Shown one piece after another: positions 1-9,282 of a stretch of DNA of 64,000 bases; positions within the stretch are counted from its first letter, which is position 1; each line of letters starts with the position of its first letter. The stretch covers positions 1-64,000 of the forward strand of contig NZ_FNHE01000014.1 in NCBI RefSeq assembly GCF_900103785.1, given 5' to 3'. A program made the position numbers and the translations under genes. The notes beneath the pieces are model-generated. The model saw only the letters and a list, made by a program, of their open reading frames with translations. It did not search any database and was not told where the DNA came from. The stretch comes from Geodermatophilus siccatus (lineage in GTDB: Bacteria > Actinomycetota > Actinomycetes > Mycobacteriales > Geodermatophilaceae).

Positions 1-8
1 CCGCCCGG

Positions 9-728
9 GTGCGGCTGCCGCTCCCCCCGGTGCTCATGTACCACTCGATCAGCCCGTCGGCCGCGCCCGACCCGCACCGGCTGCGGGTGCACCCCGACCG
101 GCTGGACCGGCACCTGCGGCTGCTGCGCCGGCTGGGGCTGCGGGGCGTCTCGCTGACCGAGCTGGTGCGCGCCGCCGACCGGGGCGCGGCCGCGGGCCTG
201 GTCGGGCTCACCTTCGACGACGGCTACACCGACTTCCTCGACTTCGCCGTCCCGGTGCTGCGGCGGCACGGGATGACCGGCACCGTCTACGTCGTCGCCG
301 GCCGCCTGGGCGGGCACAACGAGTGGGACACCGGCCCGCGGTTGGCCATCATGGACGCCGACCAGGTGCGTGCCGTGGCCGCGGCCGGCCAGGAGGTGGG
401 CAGCCACACGCTGACCCACGCCCGGCTGGCCGGCGCCGAGCCGGCCGTCCTCGCCGCCGAGGTGGGGGGGAGCCGCCGGGTGCTGGAGGACGTGCTGCAG
501 GCCGAGGTGACCGGCTTCTGCTATCCCTACGGCTCCTACGACGAGGCCGCGGCCGACGCCGTCCGGGCCGCCGGTTACGACAACGCCTGCGTCACCGGCG
601 ACTACTCACCCGGTGACCGGGTCACGCTGCCGCGCTGCTACGTCAGCCCGCGCGACACCCGGGCACACGTCGTGGCCCGGCTCGCCCGGCACGCGGTGCG
701 GCTGCGGTCCGCCTCGTCCCGGGACTGA
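9..728 (+). CDS. Polysaccharide deacetylase (NodB-type)
   Basis: Predicted metal-dependent carbohydrate N-deacetylase (CE4 family), 239 aa, acting on a cell-surface or exported polysaccharide. The metal-binding Asp pair is visible in TFDDGYTDF near residue 68 and the two-His metal motif in SHTLTHARL near residue 132; CYPYGSYD near residue 175 is the usual third motif. The N-terminus MRLPLPPVLMYHSIS is typical of the family and no signal peptide is evident. It starts with GTG eight bases from the window edge, so it may be coupled to an upstream gene that is not visible. The flippase follows 7 bp later. The substrate cannot be read from the sequence. Confidence 0.88.
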   Translation: MRLPLPPVLMYHSISPSAAPDPHRLRVHPDRLDRHLRLLRRLGLRGVSLTELVRAADRGAAAGLVGLTFDDGYTDFLDFAVPVLRRHGMTGTVYVVAGRLGGHNEWDTGPRLAIMDADQVRAVAAAGQEVGSHTLTHARLAGAEPAVLAAEVGGSRRVLEDVLQAEVTGFCYPYGSYDEAAADAVRAAGYDNACVTGDYSPGDRVTLPRCYVSPRDTRAHVVARLARHAVRLRSASSRD

Positions 729-735
729 GCCGGCG

Positions 736-1992
736 GTGAGGGGGAGGCTCGCGCGGCTGCTGGGCCGCCGTGCCACCGCGGCGGTGCTCGGGCAGGGCAC
801 CCAGGCGCTGGCCGGGCTGGCGCTGCAGGTGGCCGCCGCGCGGCTGCTCGGCGCCGGTGGCCTGGCCGTCTTCGCCCTCGTCTACGGGGCGCTGGTCCTG
901 GGGACGGCGGTCTGCAGCGGCCTGGTCGGCGACTCGCTGACCGTGCTGGACCGCGCCGACCGCGGCACCCGGGCCGGCCTGCACGTGTGGACGGCGGTGG
1001 TCGCCACCGCCGTGGGGCTCGCCGGCGCGGCCGCGGCGCTGGCCAGCGGGCTGGTGCCGGTGTGGGCCGGGCTGCTGCTCGGGCCGGCCTGCGCGGCGTT
1101 CGTCGTCGAGGACACGCTGCGCCGGCTGCTGATGGCGACCGGCCGGTACCGCGCGCTGCCGCTGGTCGACCTGACCAGCCTCGCCGGAGCGCTCGCGGCG
1201 CTGGGCGTCGCCGGGCTGGCCGGCGGGATCACCCTCGCGTCCTTCGTGGTGGCGCTGCTCGTGGGCCAGGCCGCGGCTGCGGTCGTGGCGTGGTGGTGCG
1301 TGCCGGCGGGCGAGCGGCCGCGTGGCCCGTGGCGCCGTCCCGACCTGCGCGGCGTGGCCGCCTTCGGTACCTGGCGGGCGGCCGCGCAGACCGTGCGGCC
1401 CGGCTCGCTCACCCTGCTGCGGGTGCTGGTCATGGCGACGGCCGGTGCCGCCGCCTACGGGCCGCTGGAGGCCGCCCGGGTCTACACCGCCCCGACGCTG
1501 ACCCTGGTCGCCGGCATCGGCTCGTTCCTGCTGCCCCACTTCGTCGGGCTGCGTGCCCGGCCTATGGCCGAGAGCCTGCGCGTCGCCGACCGCGCCGCGG
1601 CGGGCCTGGCCGCGGGCGTCGGTGCGATCGGGATCGCCGGGCTGCTCGTCCTGCCGTGGCTGGGCCCGCTGCTCACCGGCGGGGACTACGCGGTGCCCGC
1701 CGCCGCCGTCGCGGGCTGGTCGGTCTACGCCGTCGCCGGCGCGGTGCTGCTGCCGTACTCCTCGCTGGCCTCGGTGCACGGCGGCCAGCGCCGGGTGCTG
1801 GCGCTGCGCGCGCTGGAGTTCGGCGCGCTGGGCGCGGTCGCCGCGCTCGTCCTGCTCGCGCCCGGGAGCGTGACCTGGACGCCGCTCGCCCTGGCACTCG
1901 GCCCGGTCCTGGCCGCGGTCGCCGTCCGGCAACGGGTCGTCGTGCCGACGACGCGCACGCGCACTCCCACCCCGGTCGCCGTCCCCGCCTGA
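736..1992 (+). CDS. Polysaccharide flippase-like integral membrane protein
   Basis: About 418 aa, almost wholly hydrophobic, with some 12 predicted membrane segments. This is the pattern of the oligosaccharide flippase (Wzx/MATE-like) superfamily, which moves lipid-linked sugar units across the membrane. GTG at 736, seven bases after the deacetylase stop, was taken as start; an open frame continues upstream but only as a shadow of the deacetylase. Context supports the role: a deacetylase lies before it, and an O-antigen ligase and a Wzz-like protein lie within 4 kb. No diagnostic residue was identified, so the assignment rests on topology and neighbours. Confidence 0.7.
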   Translation: MRGRLARLLGRRATAAVLGQGTQALAGLALQVAAARLLGAGGLAVFALVYGALVLGTAVCSGLVGDSLTVLDRADRGTRAGLHVWTAVVATAVGLAGAAAALASGLVPVWAGLLLGPACAAFVVEDTLRRLLMATGRYRALPLVDLTSLAGALAALGVAGLAGGITLASFVVALLVGQAAAAVVAWWCVPAGERPRGPWRRPDLRGVAAFGTWRAAAQTVRPGSLTLLRVLVMATAGAAAYGPLEAARVYTAPTLTLVAGIGSFLLPHFVGLRARPMAESLRVADRAAAGLAAGVGAIGIAGLLVLPWLGPLLTGGDYAVPAAAVAGWSVYAVAGAVLLPYSSLASVHGGQRRVLALRALEFGALGAVAALVLLAPGSVTWTPLALALGPVLAAVAVRQRVVVPTTRTRTPTPVAVPA

Positions 1993-2073
1993 CACCGCCT
2001 GCCGGAGCACGCGGCGGGGGACAGCGCCGGACGACCGTTGCGACGTGCGGCGTCGCACGGCACGGTCGCGGCC

Positions 2074-2733
2074 ATGAGCACCCCGCCCGCCGCCCCGACC
2101 GTCGCCGTCCGCGGTGAGTGGACGGCGGAGGTGCCGCCCGAGCTGGCGCGGCTCCGGGTGGCCGTGGGTGCCCGCTCCGCCGACCGGGCCACCGCGCTGC
2201 GCGACCTGGCCCGTCGGGTCGAGGAGGTGCGGGCCACGCTGGACGCGTCCGGCGCGGCCGTCGAGTCGGTCGCGGCGTCGCCGCTGCGCGTGCGGCCGCA
2301 GTTCCGCGACGGCCGGCCGAGGGAGCGGGTGACCGGCTACGTCGCCGGCCAGCACCTGACCGTGGTGGTCGTCGACCCGGAGGTGCTCGGCGACCTGCTC
2401 GTGCGGCTGGCCGACCGGGACATGGTCGAGCTGACCGGCCCGGAGTGGGCGCTGCGGCCCGACAGCGAGGTGCACCGGCGGGCGCGCACGGAGGCCGTCC
2501 GTGACGCGCGGCGGCGGGCAGAGGAGTACGCCGCGGCGGCCGGGTCCCGGCTGACCGGCCTGGTGGAGATCGCCGACACCGGCTTGTCCGGCGGCCCCGT
2601 CCCCGTCGCGCCGGCCGCCTTCCTCAGCGGGGCCCGGCAGGAGGCGCTCGCCTTCGACGTCGAGCCGGTGCCCCAGACCGTGCACGCCGCGGTGGAGGCC
2701 CGCTTCACGCTGACCCAGCCCGACTTCGGCTGA
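2074..2733 (+). CDS. SIMPL domain-containing protein (DUF541)
   Basis: A 219-aa protein matching the SIMPL/DUF541 family: an N-terminal strand VAVRGEWTAEVPPELARLRV, a central PQFRDGRPRERVTGYVA-like segment, a long helix rich in Arg/Ala with EYAAAAG near residue 160, and the end VEARFTLTQPDFG. Family members are mostly secreted or periplasmic oligomers of unclear function; no signal peptide is seen here, so it may be cytoplasmic. The start is ATG at 2074. A 21-bp perfect hairpin lies about 160 bp downstream, before the convergent O-antigen ligase gene. Confidence 0.8.
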   Translation: MSTPPAAPTVAVRGEWTAEVPPELARLRVAVGARSADRATALRDLARRVEEVRATLDASGAAVESVAASPLRVRPQFRDGRPRERVTGYVAGQHLTVVVVDPEVLGDLLVRLADRDMVELTGPEWALRPDSEVHRRARTEAVRDARRRAEEYAAAAGSRLTGLVEIADTGLSGGPVPVAPAAFLSGARQEALAFDVEPVPQTVHAAVEARFTLTQPDFG

Positions 2734-2896
2734 GGTCCCGCTGCCTCACAGCGCTCCTCGGGCGGGTTGGTGGGCTCGGGTGTCGTCCGGAGGTGCGGGC
2801 TCACCCGGTACACGTCGTGCGGCCTGGACCCCATCGGACAGCCGGCCCACGCCCCGGTCGGGCACCGACGGGGCCGCCGGGTGCAGTCCCCTCCGG

Positions 2897-2942
2897 GGGA
2901 GCTCCACCCCTGCTTCCAGGGGGAAGCAGGGGTGGAGCTCCC
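2897..2942. terminator. 21-bp perfect inverted repeat, likely bidirectional terminator
   Basis: Arms 2897-2917 and 2922-2942 are perfect reverse complements around a 4-nt loop (AGGG). The stem lies between two convergent genes, as expected of a shared terminator. There is no U-tract, which is common in high-GC actinobacteria. The rest of the 348-bp gap (2734-3081) shows no convincing gene. Confidence 0.75.
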
Positions 2943-3081
2943 ACGGAAGGTGTTCGGCAGCGCGTCTCGGGACGCAGTCGGGCCCGCTCCGCGCCGGGCG
3001 GGCGAGACCCTGACCCGGTGTCGCCGGCCGACCCGACCCCGCCGACTCGCCCCGCCGGGTCGACCGAGGCGAACACCGCTC

Positions 3082-4305
3082 TCAGTCGGGCAGCGCCTCG
3101 GCCTCGGCGGCCAGCCGGTCGGCCGATCCGCGCTCGGCCAGCGCGGAGACCGCGGCGAGCAGCAGGTAGGCCGGGGTGGCGTCGAACATCCCGCTCTCCA
3201 CGGTGCTGCGGCCGACCACGAAGACCAGCAGGCCGAGGAAGAGCACCCGCACCGGCCGGGGCGTCCGCGTCACGCCGCGCAGCGCCCACAGCACCCAGCC
3301 GAGGCCGACCGCCAGCCCGAGGACGCCGGCCTGCACGAGCAGGGACACCCAGCTGCTGTCCAGCGGCTGCTCGTCCCACCACTGCCCCTTGATCGGGATG
3401 ACCTTGAGCGCCATGCCGCTGCCGAAGACCTCCTGCCAGGCCGACTGCGGCAGGTCCAGCGCGGCCCGCCAGGCGATGAAGCGCGACTCCAGGGTGCCCA
3501 CGCCGTCCCCGTCGCGGGTGACGAAGGCGCTGACGACGCCCGTCGCGGCCGCCCCGACCACCGCGAGCGCGCCGAGCATCAGCCCGCCGACCACCAGCCC
3601 GACCGGGGGGCGGCGCAGGTACAGGGCCATGACCGCCAGGGCGACGAGCAGCATGAGCAGGCCGGTGCGCGACTCGGTGGCCCAGATGACGCCGAGGAAG
3701 GCCGCGCCCGTGACGGCGTCGGCCCAGCCGGCCCGACCGAGCACCGTCCGCCAGGCCAGGACGAGCACGACGACCCCGGCCAGCAGCGACAACTCGTTGG
3801 GGCTCAGCGCCGGCACCCCGCCGGCCAGCCGGCCCTCGGCGAGGGTGGGCAGCCCGGTGACCGCGGCGACGGCGGCCACCGCGCCGCACGCGACCGCCAG
3901 GCTGGTGAGGACCTGCAGGCCGGGCGCGGCCCGCAGCAGCAGGTGCACGGTGGCGCCCAGCACGGCCACGCGGACGGCGACCGCGCCGCCCGCCACCAGG
4001 TCGCCGCTGGTCAGCGCGCCGAACACCGAGCAACCGAGGACGACGCCGAGCCACCACAGCCAGGCCGTGCCGACCCGCCGCCGCGGACCGGACGACGCCA
4101 GGAGGAAGGCCCCGGCCAGCGCGAGCGCGCTCAGCCCGGCCTTGGCGAGGACGACCGGGTCCAGCGAGCCGGTGAAGTACTCGCCGCGCCGCCAGCCGAC
4201 CGTCACGACGACGAGCAGCAGCGCGACCGCCAGCACGCCCGGACGGCGCGCGTCGGCCGGCGGGGCCGGAGCCGGGCCGGGCGCGAGGGGGGCGAAGGCG
4301 GTCAC
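3082..4305 (-). CDS. O-antigen ligase/polymerase-like membrane protein
   Basis: A 407-aa polytopic membrane protein with about 10-11 hydrophobic segments and one large hydrophilic loop between roughly residues 240 and 320 (containing TLESRFIAWRAALD and WWDEQPLDSSWVSLL). That is the layout of the Wzy_C/O-antigen ligase family, which polymerises or transfers lipid-linked oligosaccharides on the outer face of the membrane. Start GTG at 4305 lies 4 bp after the Wzz-like stop, so the two form an operon. The sugar polymer is unknown; in an actinobacterium this is more likely an exopolysaccharide than a lipopolysaccharide. Confidence 0.75.
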   Translation of the reverse strand: MTAFAPLAPGPAPAPPADARRPGVLAVALLLVVVTVGWRRGEYFTGSLDPVVLAKAGLSALALAGAFLLASSGPRRRVGTAWLWWLGVVLGCSVFGALTSGDLVAGGAVAVRVAVLGATVHLLLRAAPGLQVLTSLAVACGAVAAVAAVTGLPTLAEGRLAGGVPALSPNELSLLAGVVVLVLAWRTVLGRAGWADAVTGAAFLGVIWATESRTGLLMLLVALAVMALYLRRPPVGLVVGGLMLGALAVVGAAATGVVSAFVTRDGDGVGTLESRFIAWRAALDLPQSAWQEVFGSGMALKVIPIKGQWWDEQPLDSSWVSLLVQAGVLGLAVGLGWVLWALRGVTRTPRPVRVLFLGLLVFVVGRSTVESGMFDATPAYLLLAAVSALAERGSADRLAAEAEALPD

Positions 4306-4309
4306 GGGC

Positions 4310-5461
4310 TCAGCGCGGCGTGGGCACCGGGGCGGCCGGGCGGGCCGGCGTCGCCTCGGGGCGGGCGACCCGCGGCGGGGTGGCCCCGCCGGAGCGGATG
4401 CGGGTGAGCACCAGCGCGAGCGGCCGGATGCCGGCGCCGGTCAGGACCGTGCCGAGCTCGGCGAGGTCGGCCCGCTGTGCCTTCCCCCGGCCGACGGCGA
4501 CGACCACGTCGGTGGTGGGGGCCAGCCGGTGCCAGTCGTGCAGCGCGAGCAGCGGGGAGACCACCGACAGCCGGACCCGGGCCGGCGCGTCGCCGGTGTC
4601 GTTCCCGGCCGCGTCCACGACCGCGGTCGTGAGGCCGGCGGCGCGCAGCCGCACGGCCAGCTCCTCGACCAGCGACCACGGCACCAGGTCGGGGGAGGGG
4701 GAGACGAGGGCGACCGACACCGGCCGGTCCTCGGCCACGCCCTCCAGCCGCCGCGCCAGGACGGCCACCGGTTCGCCGGCCAGCGCGCTGCGCCGGGCAC
4801 GGCCGGACGGGCGGGCCACCACCGGGACGCCCCCCGCCCCGGTCCACGCCGTGCGGACGTCCTCGGCGGTGTGCAGCCGGCTGTCCAGCCGGGCGCGGAC
4901 GACCGCGGCGGCCGCGCCGAGCGCCAGCCCGACGACCAGTCCGAGCGCGAGCAGCAGGCCCGTCTGCGGCGAGGCCGGGGACGTCGGCACGGTCGCGGGG
5001 TTGGTGACGGTGAGGTCGACCGGCGAGGCGGCGCCGGCGGGCCGCTCGAGCCGCTCGACGACGGTGCCGAACTCCTCGGCGACCGCGTCGGCCACGCGGG
5101 CGGCCTCGGCGGCGTCCCGGCCGGTGACGGCGACGTCGATCTGCGAGGTCTCCAGCGGGTTGGTCGCCTCGACGCGCTCCCGCAGGTCGGCGAAGGACTC
5201 GTCCAGGCCGAGGCGCTGGATCACCGGGTCCAGGACGGCGCGGCTGCGGGCCACGTCGGGGTAGCTGGTGACGCGCTGGTTGACGAACTGCGAGCCACTG
5301 GTGCCCTCGCCGGTGCTGGCGACGAACACCTGCGCGGTGGCCCGGTAGGTGGCCGGCGTGGCCAGCACGACGACGACCGCGGCGAGCAGGCAGGCCAGTG
5401 CCACGCCCACGCCGGCCCGCCAGTGACGGCGCAGCGCCACCCCGTAGTCCCGCAGTTCCAT
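4310..5461 (-). CDS. Wzz/BY-kinase-like chain-length regulator with a degenerate P-loop
   Basis: A 383-aa protein with an N-terminal membrane segment (about residues 16-36), an extracytoplasmic Wzz domain beginning ATYRATAQVFV, a second membrane segment near residues 170-190 and a cytoplasmic domain. The cytoplasmic part resembles an actinobacterial BY-kinase, but where a Walker A GEGKS would stand (about residue 254) it reads SPSPDLVPWS, and the Walker A' segment is VVDAAG. Nucleotide binding is therefore doubtful and it may act only as a co-polymerase or scaffold. ATG at 5461 has a G-rich SD (GGGGGA) about 9 bp upstream. A -10-like TACCGT lies at 5507-5502 on this strand. Confidence 0.75.
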   Translation of the reverse strand: MELRDYGVALRRHWRAGVGVALACLLAAVVVVLATPATYRATAQVFVASTGEGTSGSQFVNQRVTSYPDVARSRAVLDPVIQRLGLDESFADLRERVEATNPLETSQIDVAVTGRDAAEAARVADAVAEEFGTVVERLERPAGAASPVDLTVTNPATVPTSPASPQTGLLLALGLVVGLALGAAAAVVRARLDSRLHTAEDVRTAWTGAGGVPVVARPSGRARRSALAGEPVAVLARRLEGVAEDRPVSVALVSPSPDLVPWSLVEELAVRLRAAGLTTAVVDAAGNDTGDAPARVRLSVVSPLLALHDWHRLAPTTDVVVAVGRGKAQRADLAELGTVLTGAGIRPLALVLTRIRSGGATPPRVARPEATPARPAAPVPTPR

Positions 5462-5599
5462 GCCGTCTGTCCCCCGCCGTTCGTCCGGATCTCCGCAGCG
5501 CACGGTAGGTCCGCGAGGCGCCCGGGACCCGGGTCCGGCCGGGCCGGTCACCCCATCGGGGGGTGGCCGACGGCGGCGGCGGGGCGGTCGCGGCGGGAC

Positions 5600-5605
5600 T
5601 AACCT
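5600..5605 (+). promoter_or_regulatory. -10 element TAACCT for mfd
   Basis: TAACCT fits the actinobacterial TANNNT -10 consensus and stands out as the most AT-rich spot in the 209-bp divergent gap between the Wzz-like gene and mfd. It predicts a leader of about 59 nt ahead of the GTG at 5671. No clear -35 is seen. Confidence 0.4.
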
Positions 5606-5670
5606 GGGGGTCCGGCCCCCCGCGCACCCGGCGCGTCGTGCGTGGCCACCCGACCTCAGGAGACCCCTTC

Positions 5671-8600
5671 GTGACCCTCCGCGGCGTGCTCGACGTCGTC
5701 CTCACCGACCCCGGGGTGGCCCGTGTCGTGGCCGCCGCCGGCAACGCGGAGCTGGCGGTCACCGCGCCGCCGTCCGTGCAGCCGCTGGTCGCCGCGGCGC
5801 TCGCCGGGGGTGGGCGCGGCGCAGGACGGAGCGCCGGTGCCGGCGTGCCCGTCCTCGTCGTCACGGCGGGGGAGCGGGACGCCGACGCCGTCGCCGACCA
5901 GCTGCGCTGCTTCCTGCCCGACCGGCGCACCGAGGTCTTCCCCGCCTGGGAGACGCTGCCGCACGAGCGGCTCTCCCCGCGTGCGGACACCGTCGGCCGC
6001 CGGCTCGCGGTGCTGCGCGACCTGACCCACCCCGGCGCCAACGGGGCGGTCGACGTCCTGGTCGCGCCGGTGCGCAGTGTGCTGCAGCCCCTGGCCCCCG
6101 GCCTGGGCGATCTGGTGCCGGTCGAGCTGGAGCCCGGGGACACCGCCGAGCTGGACGACGTCGCGCGTGCCCTGGCCGATGCCGCCTACACCCGCGTGGA
6201 GCTCGTGGAGAAGCGCGGCGAGTTCGCCGTCCGCGGCGGCCTGCTCGACGTCTTCCCGCCCACCGAGCCGCACCCGGTCCGGGTGGAGTTCTGGGGCGAC
6301 GAGGTCGACGAGCTGCGCTACTTCTCCGCCGCCGACCAGCGCTCCCTCGACGAGCGCCCGGAGCGGCTGTGGGCCCCGCCGTGCCGCGAGCTGCTGCTGA
6401 CCGACGAGGTGCGGGCCCGCGCGGCCGAGCTGGCTGCGGAGCACCCGGGCCTGCTCGACATCCTCGGCAAGCTCGCCGAGGGCATCGCCGTCGAGGGCAT
6501 GGAGTCGCTGACCCCCGCCCTGATAGAGGGGGAGTTGCAGCTCCTCACCGACCTGGTGCCCGCCGGCACGCACGTGCTGGTCTGCGACCCCGAGCGGGTG
6601 CGCAGCCGCGCCGCGGACCTGGTCCGCACCGCCGAGGAGTTCCTCGCCGCCTCGTGGGCGACCGCCGCCGAGGCCGGCGAGGCCCCGCTGGACCTCGGTG
6701 CCTCGTCGTTCCGGACGCTGGAGGACGTCGAGGCCGCCGCCCGCGGCCGCGGCCTGCCGTGGTGGAGCACCGGCGCCTTCACCCTGCAGACCGAGGACGA
6801 CGACACCCACGTCACCCTCGACGCGACCACGGTCGAGCGCTTCGCCGGCGACGTCCCGCGGGCGGTCGAGCAGCTGCGGGCCTGGTCCCGCGACGGCTGG
6901 CGGGTGGTGGTCACCTTCGCCGGTCCCGGGCCCGCGCAGCGCGCCGCCGACCAGTTCACCGAGGCCGACCTCGGCGCGAGGCTCGTGCCGGACATCGCGA
7001 CGGCGCCCGAGCAGGGGCTTGCCCACGTCACCCAGGGCAACCTGGAGACGGGCTTCGCCTTCCCCGGTGTGGGGCTGGCGCTGCTCACCGAGCACGACCT
7101 CACCGGGCAGCGCGGGACGACGATGCGCGACGCGGTGAAGATGCCCGCGCGCCGCCGCAACGCCGTCGACCTGGTGCAGCTGCAGCCCGGCGACCTCGTC
7201 GTCCACGAGCACCACGGCATCGGCCGGTACATCGAGATGGTCAGCCGCACCATCAACGGCGGGCAGCGCGACTACCTCATCGTCGAGTACGCGCCGTCCA
7301 AGCGGAACCAGCCGCCGGACCGCCTGTTCGTGCCCACCGACGCCCTGGACCAGCTCACCCGCTACGTCGGCGGCGAGGCCCCGGCGCTGTCCAAGCTCGG
7401 CGGCGCGGACTGGCAGAAGACCAAGGGCCAGGCGCGCAAGGCGGTCAAGCAGATCGCCGCGGAGCTCATCCGGCTGTACTCGGCGCGGATGGCCACCAAG
7501 GGGCACGCGTTCGGCCCGGACACCGTCTGGCAGCGCGAGCTCGAGGACGCCTTCCCGTTCCAGGAGACCCCCGACCAGCTCGCCGCGATCGACGAGGTCA
7601 AGGCCGACATGGCGAACCCGGTCCCGATGGACCGGATCATCTGCGGCGACGTCGGCTACGGGAAGACCGAGATCGCCGTGCGGGCCGCCTTCAAGGCGGT
7701 GCAGGACGGCAAGCAGGTCGCCGTCCTGGTGCCGACGACGCTGCTGGCCAACCAGCACCACAAGACCTTCTCCGAGCGGTTCGCCCAGTTCCCGGTGACC
7801 GTGAAGGTGCTCTCCCGGTTCCAGTCCGACGCCGAGAGCGCCGAGACGCTGCGGCAGCTGGCCGCCGGGGAGGTCGACGTGCTGGTCGGCACCCACCGGC
7901 TGCTGCAGCCGACCACCCGGTTCAAGGACCTCGGCCTGGTCATCGTGGACGAGGAGCAGCGCTTCGGCGTCGAGCACAAGGAGTACCTCAAGACCATGCG
8001 GACGGCGGTCGACGTCCTGTCGATGTCGGCCACCCCGATCCCGCGCACCCTGGAGATGTCGCTGACCGGCATCCGCGAGATGTCGACGATCCTCACCCCA
8101 CCCGAAGAGCGGCACCCGGTGCTGACCTACGTCGGCGCCTGGGACGACAAGCAGATGGCCGCGGCGATCCGCCGGGAGCTGCTGCGCGACGGGCAGGTCT
8201 TCGTCATCCACAACCGGGTGCAGTCCATCGACAAGGCCGCGGCCAAGATCCGCGCGCTGGTGCCCGAGGCGCGCGTCGCCGTCGGCCACGGGCAGATGAA
8301 GGAGCACGAGCTCGAGCGGATCATGGTCGGCTTCTGGGAGAAGGAGTACGACGTCCTGGTCGCGACGACGATCGTCGAGTCCGGCCTGGACATCCCGAAC
8401 GCCAACACCCTGATCGTCGACCGGGCCGACACCTTCGGCCTCTCCCAGCTGCACCAGATCCGCGGCCGCGTCGGCCGCGGCCGGGAGCGGGCGTACGCCT
8501 ACTTCACCTACGACCCCTCGCGGCCGCTCACGGAGACCTCGGTCGACCGGCTGACCACCATCGCGCACAACACCGACCTCGGCGCCGGCATGGCGGTGGC

Positions 8601-9231
8601 GATGAAGGACCTGGAGATCCGGGGCTCGGGCAACCTGCTCGGCGGCGAGCAGTCCGGGCACATCGCCGGCGTCGGGTTCGACCTCTACGTGCGGCTGGTG
8701 GGCGAGGCGGTCACCGACTACCGGGCGCAGCTGGCCGGCGAGGAGCCGCCGGCCGAGCCGGCCGACGTCCGGGTGGACCTGCCGGTCGACGCGCACCTGC
8801 CGCACGACTACGTGCCCGGCGAGCGGCTGCGGATGGAGGCCTACCGCAAGGTGGCCTCGGTGCAGTCCGACGAGCAGGCGCAGGCGGTGCTCGACGAGCT
8901 CACCGACCGCTACGGCGCCCCGCCCGCGCCGGTGCTCAACCTGCTGGCCGTGGCGCGCTTCCGGGCCGCCGTCCGGCAGTGGGGCATCACCGAGGTGTCG
9001 ATGCAGGGCCGCGCGATCCGGATCAGCCCCGTGCCGCTGCCGGAGTCCAAGCAGATGCGGCTGGCCCGGCTGGCCGACGGCGCGACCTACAAGTCCGCCG
9101 TCGACACCATCTCGCTCAAGGTGCCCGTCGGCCCCGACCGGCGCACGCCGCTGCGGGACGTCGCCCTGCTGGACCACCTGCACTCGCTGCTCGCCGCACT
9201 GCTCGAGCAGCCGGTCGCCAAGGCGAGCTGA
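5671..9231 (+). CDS. mfd: Transcription-repair coupling factor Mfd
   Basis: A 1186-aa DNA translocase that removes RNA polymerase stalled at lesions and recruits UvrA. Visible domains in order: UvrB-like damage-recognition modules (about 1-450), the CarD-like RNAP-interaction domain (LQPGDLVVHEHHGIGRY near 500), the RecG-like motor with Walker A GDVGYGKTE near 658 and DEEQ box (VDEEQRFG) near 759, the RIRGRVGRGRERAYAY motif, and a C-terminal TRCF domain from about 1030. GTG at 5671 is preceded by AGGAG at 5658-5662. Length is normal. It opens the conserved mfd-mazG-eno-divIC-DUF501-ppx block known from mycobacteria. Confidence 0.97.
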   Translation: MTLRGVLDVVLTDPGVARVVAAAGNAELAVTAPPSVQPLVAAALAGGGRGAGRSAGAGVPVLVVTAGERDADAVADQLRCFLPDRRTEVFPAWETLPHERLSPRADTVGRRLAVLRDLTHPGANGAVDVLVAPVRSVLQPLAPGLGDLVPVELEPGDTAELDDVARALADAAYTRVELVEKRGEFAVRGGLLDVFPPTEPHPVRVEFWGDEVDELRYFSAADQRSLDERPERLWAPPCRELLLTDEVRARAAELAAEHPGLLDILGKLAEGIAVEGMESLTPALIEGELQLLTDLVPAGTHVLVCDPERVRSRAADLVRTAEEFLAASWATAAEAGEAPLDLGASSFRTLEDVEAAARGRGLPWWSTGAFTLQTEDDDTHVTLDATTVERFAGDVPRAVEQLRAWSRDGWRVVVTFAGPGPAQRAADQFTEADLGARLVPDIATAPEQGLAHVTQGNLETGFAFPGVGLALLTEHDLTGQRGTTMRDAVKMPARRRNAVDLVQLQPGDLVVHEHHGIGRYIEMVSRTINGGQRDYLIVEYAPSKRNQPPDRLFVPTDALDQLTRYVGGEAPALSKLGGADWQKTKGQARKAVKQIAAELIRLYSARMATKGHAFGPDTVWQRELEDAFPFQETPDQLAAIDEVKADMANPVPMDRIICGDVGYGKTEIAVRAAFKAVQDGKQVAVLVPTTLLANQHHKTFSERFAQFPVTVKVLSRFQSDAESAETLRQLAAGEVDVLVGTHRLLQPTTRFKDLGLVIVDEEQRFGVEHKEYLKTMRTAVDVLSMSATPIPRTLEMSLTGIREMSTILTPPEERHPVLTYVGAWDDKQMAAAIRRELLRDGQVFVIHNRVQSIDKAAAKIRALVPEARVAVGHGQMKEHELERIMVGFWEKEYDVLVATTIVESGLDIPNANTLIVDRADTFGLSQLHQIRGRVGRGRERAYAYFTYDPSRPLTETSVDRLTTIAHNTDLGAGMAVAMKDLEIRGSGNLLGGEQSGHIAGVGFDLYVRLVGEAVTDYRAQLAGEEPPAEPADVRVDLPVDAHLPHDYVPGERLRMEAYRKVASVQSDEQAQAVLDELTDRYGAPPAPVLNLLAVARFRAAVRQWGITEVSMQGRAIRISPVPLPESKQMRLARLADGATYKSAVDTISLKVPVGPDRRTPLRDVALLDHLHSLLAALLEQPVAKAS

Positions 9232-9282
9232 GCCACGGGCGCCTGCGCCGCGGGTCACACCGTGTGTGGCACGCTCCGAACC

